Assembly (NCBI RefSeq): GCF_042427585.1
Contig: NZ_JBHMFC010000103.1
Span: forward strand, 186,001-250,000
Reading direction: 5' to 3'
From: Pseudalgibacter ostreae
GTDB lineage: Bacteria > Bacteroidota > Bacteroidia > Flavobacteriales > Flavobacteriaceae
DNA length: 64,000 nt
Position 1 is the first letter of the stretch. Each line of letters opens with the position of its first letter. The position numbers and the translations under genes are program-made. Of the stretch, positions 1 to 9,590 are shown piece after piece. The notes beneath the pieces are model-generated. The model ran no database searches, was not told the origin of the DNA, and saw nothing but the letters and a program-made list of their open reading frames with translations.

Positions 1-1330
1 GTGTAGATTCGCTACTAAAAGAGGCCTCATCCATCACACCACTTTCGGTCATGTTAGAAAGCTCCTGCTTAAAACGGTCTGAAGTAAATACAGCCTGTTC
101 GTCTGAACGGTTCATAGCAGTACTTTGCACTGCGGTGGTACTTTGAAACTGACTTTCAAATTGACTTTCTGTAATAGTCAATTCACTATTGGGTGAAACC
201 GCTTCTGCACTAAAGGGACCTTTTAAAACGGGTTTTTTTATGAATAATTCTAATTTCTCACCCCGCTGAAAAGCCCATTCCCTTGATTTCGTAACCTCAG
301 CTTCATCTGGCAATGGAATCCTCTCATTATCAATAGGCTTAGCTTGGTCTATTTTCCCAATAACAAATTTCTGAACTTTTCTTTGAAACTCTAAATTTTC
401 CCGATACCGTTTTATTAATGGGTCGTTTTCTAGACCAAGGGCTTCTAAGTAAGCTATCGCTTGATCTATTAATTTCGCAATCGCCTTAAGCCTATGATCA
501 TCGACTTCATACCGGTCTGCTAAAGCCTTTATAATGTTATCGAGGTAATCTGCCTTTTTCAAACTGGCCCCCAATAAGTCGCCTTTTACATTTATCAAAT
601 TAGCAGCTATCATTTCTGGCATTACGGCATTTAAATGAGAAAGCCCATGCATAATATTACCCAATTTATAAGCGCGCTCCTGCGTATCTGCCATTTTATT
701 TAAATCACTTGTTTTCATCTTTACGGGTTCGTCACCATCCATACGAATATTCAAGTCATCACTTCGCATAAGCTGATCCATTGAAAGGGGGCGGGCTATC
801 ACTCTGTTTTTCATCGCTAATAAATCGCCTTCTTTCATGTCGCTTAAAGCTCTAATTCTGGAATCGCCTTCTACGTCTTTTGAAACTATAATTGGAAGGC
901 CCCTAGAGTAAGCCATTTTTTTAACCTCTGTACGATCCTCCGAAAATTGCAGGGACGCCTTCTTATCGATTACCTCGGAAATAGTATTAATTGGAGCACT
1001 AAACTCTGAAAGTTCTACCACAAACGATTTTAGGTAATGATTCGTATTCCCCAAAATAGGTTCAAATTTAATCTCTTCCTTTAACCAGTTTTTAGGCTGT
1101 TGTATAACTTGAACAGGTTTTTTATATTTCTTTTCGAAATCTCTAGTCATATCTATAAGGTTTATAGACGAAGCATAGTCGCGTAATAACCTTGCAATAA
1201 CCTTAACTTGCCGATTTATGGCAAGCGGCCCTATTTTTGGATACAGTACATTAGTAGTGTAATAACTAACCAGCGCATTAGGCTCTGAGATGGTTTCGGG
1301 AAGAACGGCTTTAGGTATGATGGCTTTCAT
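1..1330 (-). CDS. Unidentified protein, 3' end beyond the window
   Basis: An open frame on the minus strand starts with ATG at 1330 (MKAIIPKAVLPETISEP) and runs without a stop to the left edge, so at least 443 residues are present and the C-terminus is missing. I do not recognise the family. The protein is soluble, with no signal peptide or membrane segment. It has a charged central part rich in Lys, Asp and Glu, and a C-terminal part rich in Ser, Thr and Gln (around residues 370-440). It looks like a structural or scaffold-type protein rather than an enzyme, but this is only an impression. It is separated from the next gene by a long noncoding gap. Confidence 0.6.
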   Translation of the reverse strand, partial: MKAIIPKAVLPETISEPNALVSYYTTNVLYPKIGPLAINRQVKVIARLLRDYASSINLIDMTRDFEKKYKKPVQVIQQPKNWLKEEIKFEPILGNTNHYLKSFVVELSEFSAPINTISEVIDKKASLQFSEDRTEVKKMAYSRGLPIIVSKDVEGDSRIRALSDMKEGDLLAMKNRVIARPLSMDQLMRSDDLNIRMDGDEPVKMKTSDLNKMADTQERAYKLGNIMHGLSHLNAVMPEMIAANLINVKGDLLGASLKKADYLDNIIKALADRYEVDDHRLKAIAKLIDQAIAYLEALGLENDPLIKRYRENLEFQRKVQKFVIGKIDQAKPIDNERIPLPDEAEVTKSREWAFQRGEKLELFIKKPVLKGPFSAEAVSPNSELTITESQFESQFQSTTAVQSTAMNRSDEQAVFTSDRFKQELSNMTESGVMDEASFSSEST

Positions 1331-1910
1331 AATAACGGTTTTTTTAGAGAATATGGATTCGTTTCTGGAGAATCGTTCATTTCAAATGTAAGTAATAAAT
1401 TATAAAAAAACAACTATCTATTTGAATTCAAATACATTACCTATAACCACCTAGTATTACTTTACCAAAAACTATAATTTGGAAACATGTGTTCGATAAG
1501 ATGTTTTATCGTGATGAGCTGTAAGCTTTACAAAGAAAGCTTAGGGCACTTTACCTATATTTATACGTTTAAAAAAATAATTTTTGACGTATTGTATACA
1601 TCTCTTTTTAAACTAAAATTGGTATAATATGATTTTAACTTAATACGTTTAAAGAACCAGTGGTAGATTTATATTTACTGTTTTGTTATTTTTATTTTTT
1701 TTTTTGGTAAGAAGAATTAAAAAAAGCAATAAGGCCTATGGCTATATTGGACGAAACATTAAAACAAGTTGTATGTCTAGAACTTTCAATTCCATAAGTA
1801 TACTCATAAAACATTAAACCCCTTATAAGCACATCTATTTTTTTTAATAAGTGCTATTTATATATTTTCTCACAATATGACACTGCTCTCCTTATTTAAA
1901 AAACCTAATA
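1331..1910. other. Noncoding gap, nothing recognisable
   Basis: This 580-base AT-rich stretch has many A and T runs. I see no open frame longer than about 20 codons with a credible start, no tRNA and no strong hairpin with a T tail. It probably holds the promoter of the unidentified gene to its left. Confidence 0.5.
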
Positions 1911-3170
1911 TTACGTTTTCTGTTTTTTCTTCTTAGCGGCAGGAAAAAGCACATTGTTTAAAATTAACCGATAGCCTGGCGAAGTGGGATGTAACTCTAA
2001 TTCTGTTTTAGGATCCCCTACCCTATGTTGATAATCTTCCGGATCATGGCCGCCATAAAACGTAAAAAAACCTTTTCCTTTAATTCCATGGATATATTTT
2101 GCTTCTCCATTAGTTTTGTTTTCACCTAGTACCAGAACGTTAGACTTTATTTCGTTTCGAGTAAAAGCAGTAGTCTGCCCCATAAACCCCTTAATTAAAG
2201 CTGTATGGTTTTGACATAACATGGTGGGAATCGGGTCCCATTTTGCCGAAAAATCCATTAACGAAAAATAATCTGCCGTTTGAGGAACCATGCGTTTTGG
2301 CGTGGTATCTATAGAAGAAAACTCATAAACCAGAGGATTCCGTTCTAAAGTAAAATTTGTAAAAGCGAATGTTTTGTTATAATCTATTTTATTTTGATAG
2401 CTTGCATCACTGGCATCTCCATCGAACATGGGTTCACAAATATCTATGCCTTCTGCAGATAATGCAATATCAAAACTATCGGTAGCACTACACATGGCGA
2501 ACATAAAACCACCTCCAATAACATAATCTCTAATTTTTAACACCACATCTAATTTTTCTGTGGACACTTTAGAGTAGCCCATTTGTTTTGCTAAATCTTC
2601 TGCCTTTTTCTTATCTTCAATATACCAAGATGCTGCCTTATAAGTTCCATAAAACTTACCAAATTGCCCTGTAAAATCTTCATGATGCAGGTGTAACCAA
2701 TCGAACAATAGGAGCCCATCGTTAAGAACCTCTTCATCATAAACCGTTTCATAAGGTATTTCTGCATATTCTAAAACCATAGTTACCGCATCGTCCCATG
2801 GCAATTTTCCAGAAGGCGTATATACTGCTATTTTCGGTGCTTTTTCTAAAATTACTGCCTCCATATTTTGGTTGGGACTGCTTATCGCTTTCAAAATACT
2901 TTCAGTTTTATCATTTGAAAGGACTTCGAAAGACACGCCACGTATCTGACATTCTTTCTGAATATCTACCGTATCGGGTAACAGAAAAGCACCACCACGA
3001 TAGTTAAGCAACCAGTTCACTTTTAGTTGTTTATGAAGTGCCCAATAAGTAATCCCATAAGCTTTTAGATGATTTTTTTGAGTTTCAGCATCCATAGGGA
3101 TAAGGATATAGGATGCATATGTTTTAAAACTTAGGCAGACAAAAAATAAGGTCAAGAATATCTTTTTCAA
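1911..3170 (-). CDS. Secreted protein usually labelled asparagine synthetase B
   Basis: This 419-residue protein begins with a signal peptide (MKKIFLTLFFVCLSFKTYA) and ends in a lysine-rich tail. Flavobacterial genomes carry this family next to dnaB, commonly labelled 'asparagine synthetase B'. The sequence does not support that enzyme: there is no Cys directly after the start Met (the class II amidotransferase nucleophile), no ATP-binding PP-loop, and the protein is exported. Motifs such as YGGHDPEDYQHRVGDP near residue 375 and FAMCSATDSFD near 225 resemble a glutamine-amidotransferase-like fold with a possible Cys at about 227. I would call it a conserved exported protein of unknown activity. 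Confidence 0.6.
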   Translation of the reverse strand: MKKIFLTLFFVCLSFKTYASYILIPMDAETQKNHLKAYGITYWALHKQLKVNWLLNYRGGAFLLPDTVDIQKECQIRGVSFEVLSNDKTESILKAISSPNQNMEAVILEKAPKIAVYTPSGKLPWDDAVTMVLEYAEIPYETVYDEEVLNDGLLLFDWLHLHHEDFTGQFGKFYGTYKAASWYIEDKKKAEDLAKQMGYSKVSTEKLDVVLKIRDYVIGGGFMFAMCSATDSFDIALSAEGIDICEPMFDGDASDASYQNKIDYNKTFAFTNFTLERNPLVYEFSSIDTTPKRMVPQTADYFSLMDFSAKWDPIPTMLCQNHTALIKGFMGQTTAFTRNEIKSNVLVLGENKTNGEAKYIHGIKGKGFFTFYGGHDPEDYQHRVGDPKTELELHPTSPGYRLILNNVLFPAAKKKKQKT

Positions 3171-3284
3171 AAGGAAGTAGAACTTTATATAGCTTTCAGG
3201 CTGCTGCTTGTTAGAAACAACCTGAACGCTTATTATTTTTATGAAAGATAATTAAAAATAGACTTTACTCTATAGGTTTGGTCT

Positions 3285-4823
3285 TTAAAATGGCACATCA
3301 TTATCATCATCATTAAAAGCACTACCAAACGCCTGGTCTGGACTTGCTTTAAAATCATCAGATTTAAAAGCATCGTCATTTGAAACAGCATTCATTTTAG
3401 AATGGAATTCAAACGGAGAATCAAAATCATCTAAATTATCAAACTTCCCTAAATTTCCAATAAACTTTAAGCGAATGTTCTCCAAGCCCCCGTTACGGTG
3501 TTTTGCAATAATGAATTCTGCCTGCCCTTCGGTTGGAGAGCGTTCTTCATCATCCCATTCATCAATTTTATAATATTCAGGTCTGTAAATAAAAGATACA
3601 ATATCGGCATCCTGCTCAATAGCTCCAGATTCCCGTAAATCTGATAACAACGGACGTTTGCTCCCTCCACGGGTCTCTACAGCACGTGATAACTGCGACA
3701 ATGCAATTACAGGTACATTCAACTCTTTAGCAAGGGCTTTTAGGTTTCTAGAAATCATGGATATTTCTTGTTCACGATTGCCCCCATGGCTGGTTCCGCC
3801 AGTCATTAACTGCAAATAATCGATCATGATCATTTTTATACCATGCTGGGAAGATAACCGGCGTGCTTTGGCCCTTAAATCAAATATAGAAAGTGATGGA
3901 GTATCATCAATATACAAAGGTGCTTTTTCTAAGCCTTTAACTTTTACATTAAGTTGTTCCCACTCGTGCTTTTCGAGTTTTCCTGTTCTCAGTTTTTCAG
4001 AAGACAAGCCAGTTTCGCTGGAAATTAAACGTGTAATTAACTGCACCGACGCCATCTCTAATGAAAAGAATGCTACAGGAATATTTTGGTCCACCGCAAT
4101 GTTTCTGGCCATGGAAAGCGTTAAAGCCGTTTTACCCATACCAGGACGAGCAGCAACAATAATTAAATCGGATGGTTGCCAACCCGAAGTTAATTTATCC
4201 AGCTTGTTAAATCCTGTAGGAATACCACTTAAGCCTTCTTTATTAGAAATCTCTTCAATTTTCTTTTTGGCCTGAATAACCAAATCTTGAGCCGTCTCAC
4301 TTGATTTCTTTATATTTCCTTGGGTAACTTCGTAAAGTTTAGATTCTGCTCTATCCAATAAATCAAAAACATCTTTGGTCTCATCGTAAGAGTCTTCTAT
4401 AATTTCATTTGAAATCTTAATCAAACTACGTTGAATAAATTTCTGCAAAATAATACGCGCATGAAACTCGATATGGGCAGAAGAAGACACCTTTTGTGTT
4501 AACGAAATGAGATAGAAATCGCCTCCAGCGCGCTCTAAGGTTGCGTTTTTTTTCAATTGTGTGGAAACGGTTAATAAGTCTACAGGTTCGCTGTTTTCAA
4601 AGAGCTGAAAAATAGCTTCGAAAATATACCTATGAGACTCTTTATAAAAGGCATCAGGGCTAAGAATATCGATAACCTCATCTACTCCTTTTTTATCGAT
4701 CATCATCGCGCCCAGCACAACCTCCTCTAAATCAATAGCTTGAGGGGGTATCTTCCCTTTCTCAAGACTAATTATAGTGCTTTTATCGACTTTATATCCT
4801 TTTAATTTATTGGGTTGTTCCAT
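3285..4823 (-). CDS. dnaB: Replicative DNA helicase DnaB
   Basis: This 512-residue protein is the hexameric 5'-3' helicase that unwinds DNA at the replication fork and recruits primase. The N-terminal DnaB domain spans about residues 27-130, and the RecA-like ATPase domain starts near 200. The Walker A motif is ARPGMGKT at 225-232, followed by Walker B (MIMIDYLQL) and an arginine-finger region (LSDLRESGAIEQDADIV). An acidic Asp/Phe-rich tail ending in DDDNDVPF resembles the tip that binds partners in SSB-like tails. There is no intein. It lies between the exported protein and accA, all on the minus strand. Confidence 0.97.
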   Translation of the reverse strand: MEQPNKLKGYKVDKSTIISLEKGKIPPQAIDLEEVVLGAMMIDKKGVDEVIDILSPDAFYKESHRYIFEAIFQLFENSEPVDLLTVSTQLKKNATLERAGGDFYLISLTQKVSSSAHIEFHARIILQKFIQRSLIKISNEIIEDSYDETKDVFDLLDRAESKLYEVTQGNIKKSSETAQDLVIQAKKKIEEISNKEGLSGIPTGFNKLDKLTSGWQPSDLIIVAARPGMGKTALTLSMARNIAVDQNIPVAFFSLEMASVQLITRLISSETGLSSEKLRTGKLEKHEWEQLNVKVKGLEKAPLYIDDTPSLSIFDLRAKARRLSSQHGIKMIMIDYLQLMTGGTSHGGNREQEISMISRNLKALAKELNVPVIALSQLSRAVETRGGSKRPLLSDLRESGAIEQDADIVSFIYRPEYYKIDEWDDEERSPTEGQAEFIIAKHRNGGLENIRLKFIGNLGKFDNLDDFDSPFEFHSKMNAVSNDDAFKSDDFKASPDQAFGSAFNDDDNDVPF

Positions 4824-4934
4824 AGCTACAAAAGTAATTAAAATAAGAAGGTTGTTGGGGAATTTTGTGTCTACGATGTTAACCGTTAGTCAACAATCTA
4901 ACTGTTAATAACTTAATAATATTGTTTATAACCA

Positions 4935-4970
4935 TAAAAAAAACCGAAGTGCCGGACTTCAGTTTTTTTT
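4935..4970 (-). terminator. Rho-independent terminator after accA
   Basis: Read on the minus strand, ACTGAAGT and ACTTCGGT form an 8-bp stem (one G-T pair) with a 5-base loop, followed by eight T. It lies 20 bases past the accA stop. An A run on the other side would let it work in both directions. Confidence 0.85.
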
Positions 4971-4990
4971 ATGTAATGGTTTTAGAAGAC

Positions 4991-5944
4991 TTAACCTTTA
5001 AACACACCCATATTGGCATATTTATCCATTCGTTTTTTCACCAAGTCTTTTGGTGATAAGTTTTTAAGTGCTCCAAAAGATTTCACGATAGCATCACTCA
5101 CAATCTCAAATGTTTTTTCCCTATTCTTGTGTGCGCCACCAAGTGGTTCTTTCACAATTTCGTCGACCATCTTGAGTTTCTTCATATCGGCCGCAGTTAA
5201 TTTTAACGCTTCTGCTGCTTGTTCTTTATATTCCCAACTGTGCCAAAGAATGGAAGAGCACGATTCTGGAGAAATTACAGAATACCAAGTATTTTCCAAC
5301 ATCAAAACCGTATCTCCAACACCAATTCCCAGGGCACCTCCTGAAGCGCCTTCACCAATAATTACGGTAATAATTGGAACCTTTAAACGTGTCATTTCTA
5401 AAATATTTCGTGCAATGGCCTCTCCTTGTCCGCGTTCTTCGGCCTCAAGACCGGGGTAAGCGCCAGGCGTATCTAAAATAGTAACAACAGGAATCCCAAA
5501 TTTCTCAGCAGACTTCATTAAGCGCAAAGCTTTGCGATAGCCCTCTGGATTTGCCATACCAAAATTTCTATATTGGCGGGTTTTGGTATTAAACCCTTTT
5601 TGTTGTCCAATAAACATAAAACTTTGGTCGCCTATTTTGCCCAATCCACCAATCATGGCTTTATCATCTTTAAAACCTCTGTCGCCATGAAGCTCTAAAA
5701 AAGTTTCTCCACAAATAGCTTTAATATAATCTAAAGTATAAGGCCTATTAGGATGGCGTGACATTTGCACACGTTGCCATGGGGTAAGGTTCTTATAAAT
5801 TTCTTTTTGGGTCTCTTTTAATTTTTTTTCTATTTGGCCACAGGTTTCCGTAACATCTACATCACTTTCTTCACCAATCACCTTACACTTTTGCAATTGG
5901 TCTTCGAGTTCTTTTATTGGGAGTTCAAATTCTAAATATTCCAT
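4991..5944 (-). CDS. accA: Acetyl-CoA carboxylase carboxyltransferase, alpha subunit
   Basis: This 317-residue subunit, with AccD, transfers carboxyl from biotin to acetyl-CoA in the first committed step of fatty acid synthesis in the cytoplasm. It has normal length. The N-terminal helical part (residues 1-60) is followed by the crotonase-like carboxyltransferase domain. Conserved stretches are RPYTLDYI near 68, GGLGKIGDQSFMFIGQQKG near 100, DTPGAYPGLEAEERGQGEAIARN near 160-185 and GEGASGGALGIGVGD near 200. It has its own terminator and is not in an obvious acc operon here. Confidence 0.97.
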   Translation of the reverse strand: MEYLEFELPIKELEDQLQKCKVIGEESDVDVTETCGQIEKKLKETQKEIYKNLTPWQRVQMSRHPNRPYTLDYIKAICGETFLELHGDRGFKDDKAMIGGLGKIGDQSFMFIGQQKGFNTKTRQYRNFGMANPEGYRKALRLMKSAEKFGIPVVTILDTPGAYPGLEAEERGQGEAIARNILEMTRLKVPIITVIIGEGASGGALGIGVGDTVLMLENTWYSVISPESCSSILWHSWEYKEQAAEALKLTAADMKKLKMVDEIVKEPLGGAHKNREKTFEIVSDAIVKSFGALKNLSPKDLVKKRMDKYANMGVFKG

Positions 5945-6099
5945 AAGAATTTACAATTAGTCTGTTTAAAATATTAATGTTTGTTTAAGCCAAAAACAAT
6001 GCACCCCTTTTTATTTTTATTAATAAAAAATGTTTTAGGCTTAGGATATCTTTACTTTAGTTAGCCCGCAAATATAAAAACTTTAATTATCATAAAGGG

Positions 6100-6996
6100 C
6101 TATGAATGTTTTCTTTTTAAGAATCTTAAGTTTTTTAATATCGCATTTAGTAACACCATGGCAAGAATAGTAAAGGTTCCGTAATAAAAAGACGGACTCA
6201 TATTCTCTTTTTCGGGAAAAAGAAGCATGGCAATCAAAATACCATATACAGGTTCTAAATTATAACTTAAAACTACGGTATAAGGGCTTATTACCTTCAT
6301 AACATGTACCGCGGCAATAAAAGCATATGCAGTACAAATGGAAGCTAAAATAAAAAGGTAAGCATAATCTAAATGACTTAATTTGAAAAATTCAACCGAA
6401 AAAGGCTTCTCTAAAAACAGGATAAAAACAGATAGAAACACCACGCCACTTAAAAACTCGTAGAAAGAAATTACTGTGGGAGAATGTTGCTGAATAAACT
6501 TACCATTAAGCACAGCAAAGAGAGAGGATAGAAATGCTGAAAGCAATCCTAGAAGAATTCCTGAAAGGTATTGAAGTTCGCTATGCGTAATAATTAATAC
6601 ACCCAAAATAACGACTAAGCCTAATACCATTTCGTACCAAATAACGGGTCGTTTAAAAACAATGGGTTCTATTATAGACGCAAAAAAAGCTCCAGCAGAA
6701 AACATCCCCAAGGCTATCGAGATATTGGATATTTTAATGGCTCCAAAAAACGTAATCCAATGAAGTGCAATAATAATTCCAGCTAAGGACAAGTTAAGAA
6801 CGGCTTTAAGGGGAATTTTTAAATCCACTTTCATGATCTTTATGTAAGCAAACATTAAAACAGTTGCAAACACCATACGGAACCAAACCAATGGAATGGC
6901 GTCTATAGAGATTAATTCCCCTAAAACAGCTGTAAAACCAGCAATAAAGACCAACACATGTAAATGGAGGTGGTTCTTAATCTTAACGCTTAGCAT
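6100..6996 (-). CDS. EamA/DMT-family membrane transporter
   Basis: This is a polytopic inner-membrane protein with about ten hydrophobic segments in two repeated EamA halves, typical of drug/metabolite transporters. The substrate cannot be read from sequence. I chose the ATG at 6996 (MLSVKIKNHLHLHV), which overlaps the end of lptG by 14 bases. A longer upstream reading would just retranslate the lptG coding region. The overlap implies translational coupling with lptG. The C-terminus is basic (NLRFLKRKHS). Confidence 0.85.
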   Translation of the reverse strand: MLSVKIKNHLHLHVLVFIAGFTAVLGELISIDAIPLVWFRMVFATVLMFAYIKIMKVDLKIPLKAVLNLSLAGIIIALHWITFFGAIKISNISIALGMFSAGAFFASIIEPIVFKRPVIWYEMVLGLVVILGVLIITHSELQYLSGILLGLLSAFLSSLFAVLNGKFIQQHSPTVISFYEFLSGVVFLSVFILFLEKPFSVEFFKLSHLDYAYLFILASICTAYAFIAAVHVMKVISPYTVVLSYNLEPVYGILIAMLLFPEKENMSPSFYYGTFTILAMVLLNAILKNLRFLKRKHS

Positions 6997-8059
6997 TATA
7001 TAAGAGATAAATGGCCAAAAACCCAAAAATAATATTGGGAAACCACACCGCAATTACCGGTGAAAAACTAGCCTGTTCGGCTAGAACTCCAAAAACTTTA
7101 TCGAAAAACACGAATACCATGGCTATACAAATACCAACGGCCAAATTCACGCCCATCCCTCCTCTTCTTTTCATGGCAGATACTGATACTGCAATAATAG
7201 TAAGTATAAAAATAGAAACTGGTAAGCTCCACTTCCTGTACTTCACCAGTTGATACCGCCCAATATTGGAAGAGCCTCTTTGTTCTTCTTTTTTAATAAA
7301 CTCCGTTAATTCGCCATAAGGCAGGATTTCTGCTTCATAAATAACGGGAATTAAATCTTTAACCTCAAAATCAAATAGCGTGTCTTTTGTTTTAAAGCTT
7401 TCAATCTCATCATCAAATTCGCCAACGTTTCGTTTAACAAAATCCGTTAATCTATAAATAGTATCCTCTTCAATATACTTTATGGTTTTAGCATCTATTT
7501 TATAGATTAAAGCATGATTTTCAAAATGCTCTAAAGTAAAATTATATCCTAATTTTTGCTTAGAATTAAAATTACTTACATAAATATAATCATTATCACT
7601 AATCTGTCGATAGACATTCTGATCTTGGGTATCTTTTCGATTAGGGTGAAAATATTTAAAATCAAATTCATTAAAGCCTTTACTTGCTGCGGGTGCTAAA
7701 AAGAGTCCCAAAAGAAGAGCCAATAAGGCCACAACGCTGGCACCTATAAGATACGGCCTTAAAAACCTAGAAAAAGACACTCCCGAACTTAAAAAAGCGA
7801 TAATTTCTGTGTTGTTTGCCAGTTTTGAAGTAAACCAAATAACAGACAAAAACAAAAACAAAGGAAAAAGGATGTTCGCAAAATAAATCGTAAAATCGTA
7901 CAGGTAAATTAAAAGCTCGCCAGCAGGCACATCATTTTCAAGAATCTTCCCAATTTTCTCAGCTAAATGGACTGTTATTGCAATAGGGATAAACAGCAGC
8001 AACATCATAAAAAATGTAATCAAATAGCGTTTGAGTATGTACCAATCCAGTATTTTCAT
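6983..8059 (-). CDS. lptG: LptF/LptG-family lipopolysaccharide export permease
   Basis: This inner-membrane component of the LptBFG exporter extracts LPS and passes it to the periplasmic bridge. The start MKILDWYILKRYL at 8059 is the usual LptG N-terminus, so an in-frame codon eight residues upstream is not needed. Three membrane segments lie at about 10-35, 50-80 and 95-120. A periplasmic beta-jellyroll region follows at about 130-260, and then three C-terminal membrane segments. Length (358 residues) matches the family. It is co-transcribed with the EamA gene downstream and lies behind tgt. Confidence 0.88.
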   Translation of the reverse strand: MKILDWYILKRYLITFFMMLLLFIPIAITVHLAEKIGKILENDVPAGELLIYLYDFTIYFANILFPLFLFLSVIWFTSKLANNTEIIAFLSSGVSFSRFLRPYLIGASVVALLALLLGLFLAPAASKGFNEFDFKYFHPNRKDTQDQNVYRQISDNDYIYVSNFNSKQKLGYNFTLEHFENHALIYKIDAKTIKYIEEDTIYRLTDFVKRNVGEFDDEIESFKTKDTLFDFEVKDLIPVIYEAEILPYGELTEFIKKEEQRGSSNIGRYQLVKYRKWSLPVSIFILTIIAVSVSAMKRRGGMGVNLAVGICIAMVFVFFDKVFGVLAEQASFSPVIAVWFPNIIFGFLAIYLLYNAKR

Positions 8060-8130
8060 CCTTTGTAAACGTTTCTTGAACAAAAACGTTATATAAGTTT
8101 TAAGTTATTTTAAAGTATAAAGGTTTTTTA

Positions 8131-9261
8131 CTAAAGTCTGTTATCCATTTGTTTTACCATCATATCTTTCCAAACCCTAAAATCGCCTGCTAAGATATGT
8201 TTTCTTGCTTCTCTAACCAACCACATATAAAACCCTAAGTTATGAATAGTAGCAATTTGGGGGCCTAATCTTTCGTTTACAGAAAACAAATGGCGTAAAT
8301 ATGCTTTTGAATAATCGGTATCTACAAAAGTAATGCCCATATCATCTACTGGAGAAAAATCATTTTCCCACTTTTTATTTTTTATGTTAATCGTGCCATG
8401 TGCTGTAAAAAGCATCCCATTTCGGGCATTTCGTGTAGGCATTACACAATCGAACATATCAACCCCCAGTGCTATGTTTTCTAAAATATTGATTGGCGTT
8501 CCCACGCCCATTAAATATCGTGGTTTATCTTCTGGTAATACTTGGCACACCACATCGGTCATCGCATACATTTCATCTGCAGGCTCTCCAACAGATAAGC
8601 CCCCAATTGCATTCCCAACAGCGCCTGCATTCGCAATGTATTCTGCGGATTGCTGACGTAAATCTTTGTATGTACTCCCCTGAACTATAGGAAAAAAGGC
8701 TTGATTGTAATCGTATTTTAAAGGAGTTTTGTCCAAATGATTGATACACCGGTCGAGCCAACGATGCGTCATGTGCATAGAACGTTTGGCATAATTGTAA
8801 TCACATGGATAAGGAGTGCATTCATCAAAAGCCATAATGATATCTGCACCTATAGTCCGCTGGATTTCCATAACGTTCTCTGGAGTAAAAGTATGGTAGC
8901 TTCCATCGATATGGGACTTAAATTTAACACCTTCTTCTTTTATTTTCCTATTGGCAGATAACGAATACACTTGATAACCGCCAGAGTCTGTTAATATATT
9001 CCTATCCCAATTCATGAATTTATGCAACCCTCCTGCATTTTCCAGAACCGTTGTTTGGGGCCGTAAATACAGGTGATAGGTATTACCTAAAATGATATCT
9101 GGGCTAATATCCTCTTTCAATTCTCGTTGGTGCACCCCTTTTACAGATGCTACCGTTCCTACAGGCATAAAAATAGGTGTTTCAATAACACCATGATCTG
9201 TTGTAAGAGTGGCTGCTCTTGCTTTACTTTGTAAATCTTTTGCTTTTAATTCAAATTTCAT
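8131..9261 (-). CDS. tgt: tRNA-guanine transglycosylase
   Basis: This 376-residue enzyme exchanges guanine-34 for preQ1 in tRNAs with GUN anticodons, on the way to queuosine. TIM-barrel motifs are present: NTYHLYLRP near 60, ILTDSGGYQVYSL near 90 (catalytic Asp), GGLSVGEP near 222 and DMFDCVMPTRNARNG near 270 (nucleophile Asp and tRNA contact). The CxCxxC zinc ligands found in E. coli TGT are absent; the equivalent stretch reads DDMGITFVDTDYSKAYLRHL. The fourth ligand position, His in TIHNLGF, is kept. This loss is, to my knowledge, usual in Bacteroidetes. It is the first gene of a tgt-lptG-EamA unit. Confidence 0.95.
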   Translation of the reverse strand: MKFELKAKDLQSKARAATLTTDHGVIETPIFMPVGTVASVKGVHQRELKEDISPDIILGNTYHLYLRPQTTVLENAGGLHKFMNWDRNILTDSGGYQVYSLSANRKIKEEGVKFKSHIDGSYHTFTPENVMEIQRTIGADIIMAFDECTPYPCDYNYAKRSMHMTHRWLDRCINHLDKTPLKYDYNQAFFPIVQGSTYKDLRQQSAEYIANAGAVGNAIGGLSVGEPADEMYAMTDVVCQVLPEDKPRYLMGVGTPINILENIALGVDMFDCVMPTRNARNGMLFTAHGTINIKNKKWENDFSPVDDMGITFVDTDYSKAYLRHLFSVNERLGPQIATIHNLGFYMWLVREARKHILAGDFRVWKDMMVKQMDNRL

Positions 9262-9280
9262 GCTATATCCAATCAGTCGG

Positions 9281-9288
9281 CAAACCTA
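9281..9288 (-). promoter_or_regulatory. Candidate -7 box for tgt
   Basis: The minus strand reads TAGGTTTG, matching the Bacteroidetes TAnnTTTG -7 consensus, 20 bases before the tgt ATG. I do not see a TTG -33 element at the expected distance, so support is partial. Confidence 0.35.
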
Positions 9289-9590
9289 CATATTTTTTTA
9301 AATATAATTGATTCTGGTTCAAGCTAAGTTAAAAATAAACCTATGTGTTCTATTTTAAAAAAAGCTTAAATAAGCCTTTATTTATTTTACTGTCTTTTTG
9401 AAATTACTGGTCATAATAAATTCAACTTAAAGGATACAAGCCGAAAATACGATTAAACAAATTTAAATTTTAGTTAACCAAATTCCACATAGCTAAGTAC
9501 ATTTTTTATAAAAAAAAACGTTTTACAGAATAATATCCATTTGGCAGCGTTTTTGATATTAAACATGTCAAATCTTAATTATTAAATACT

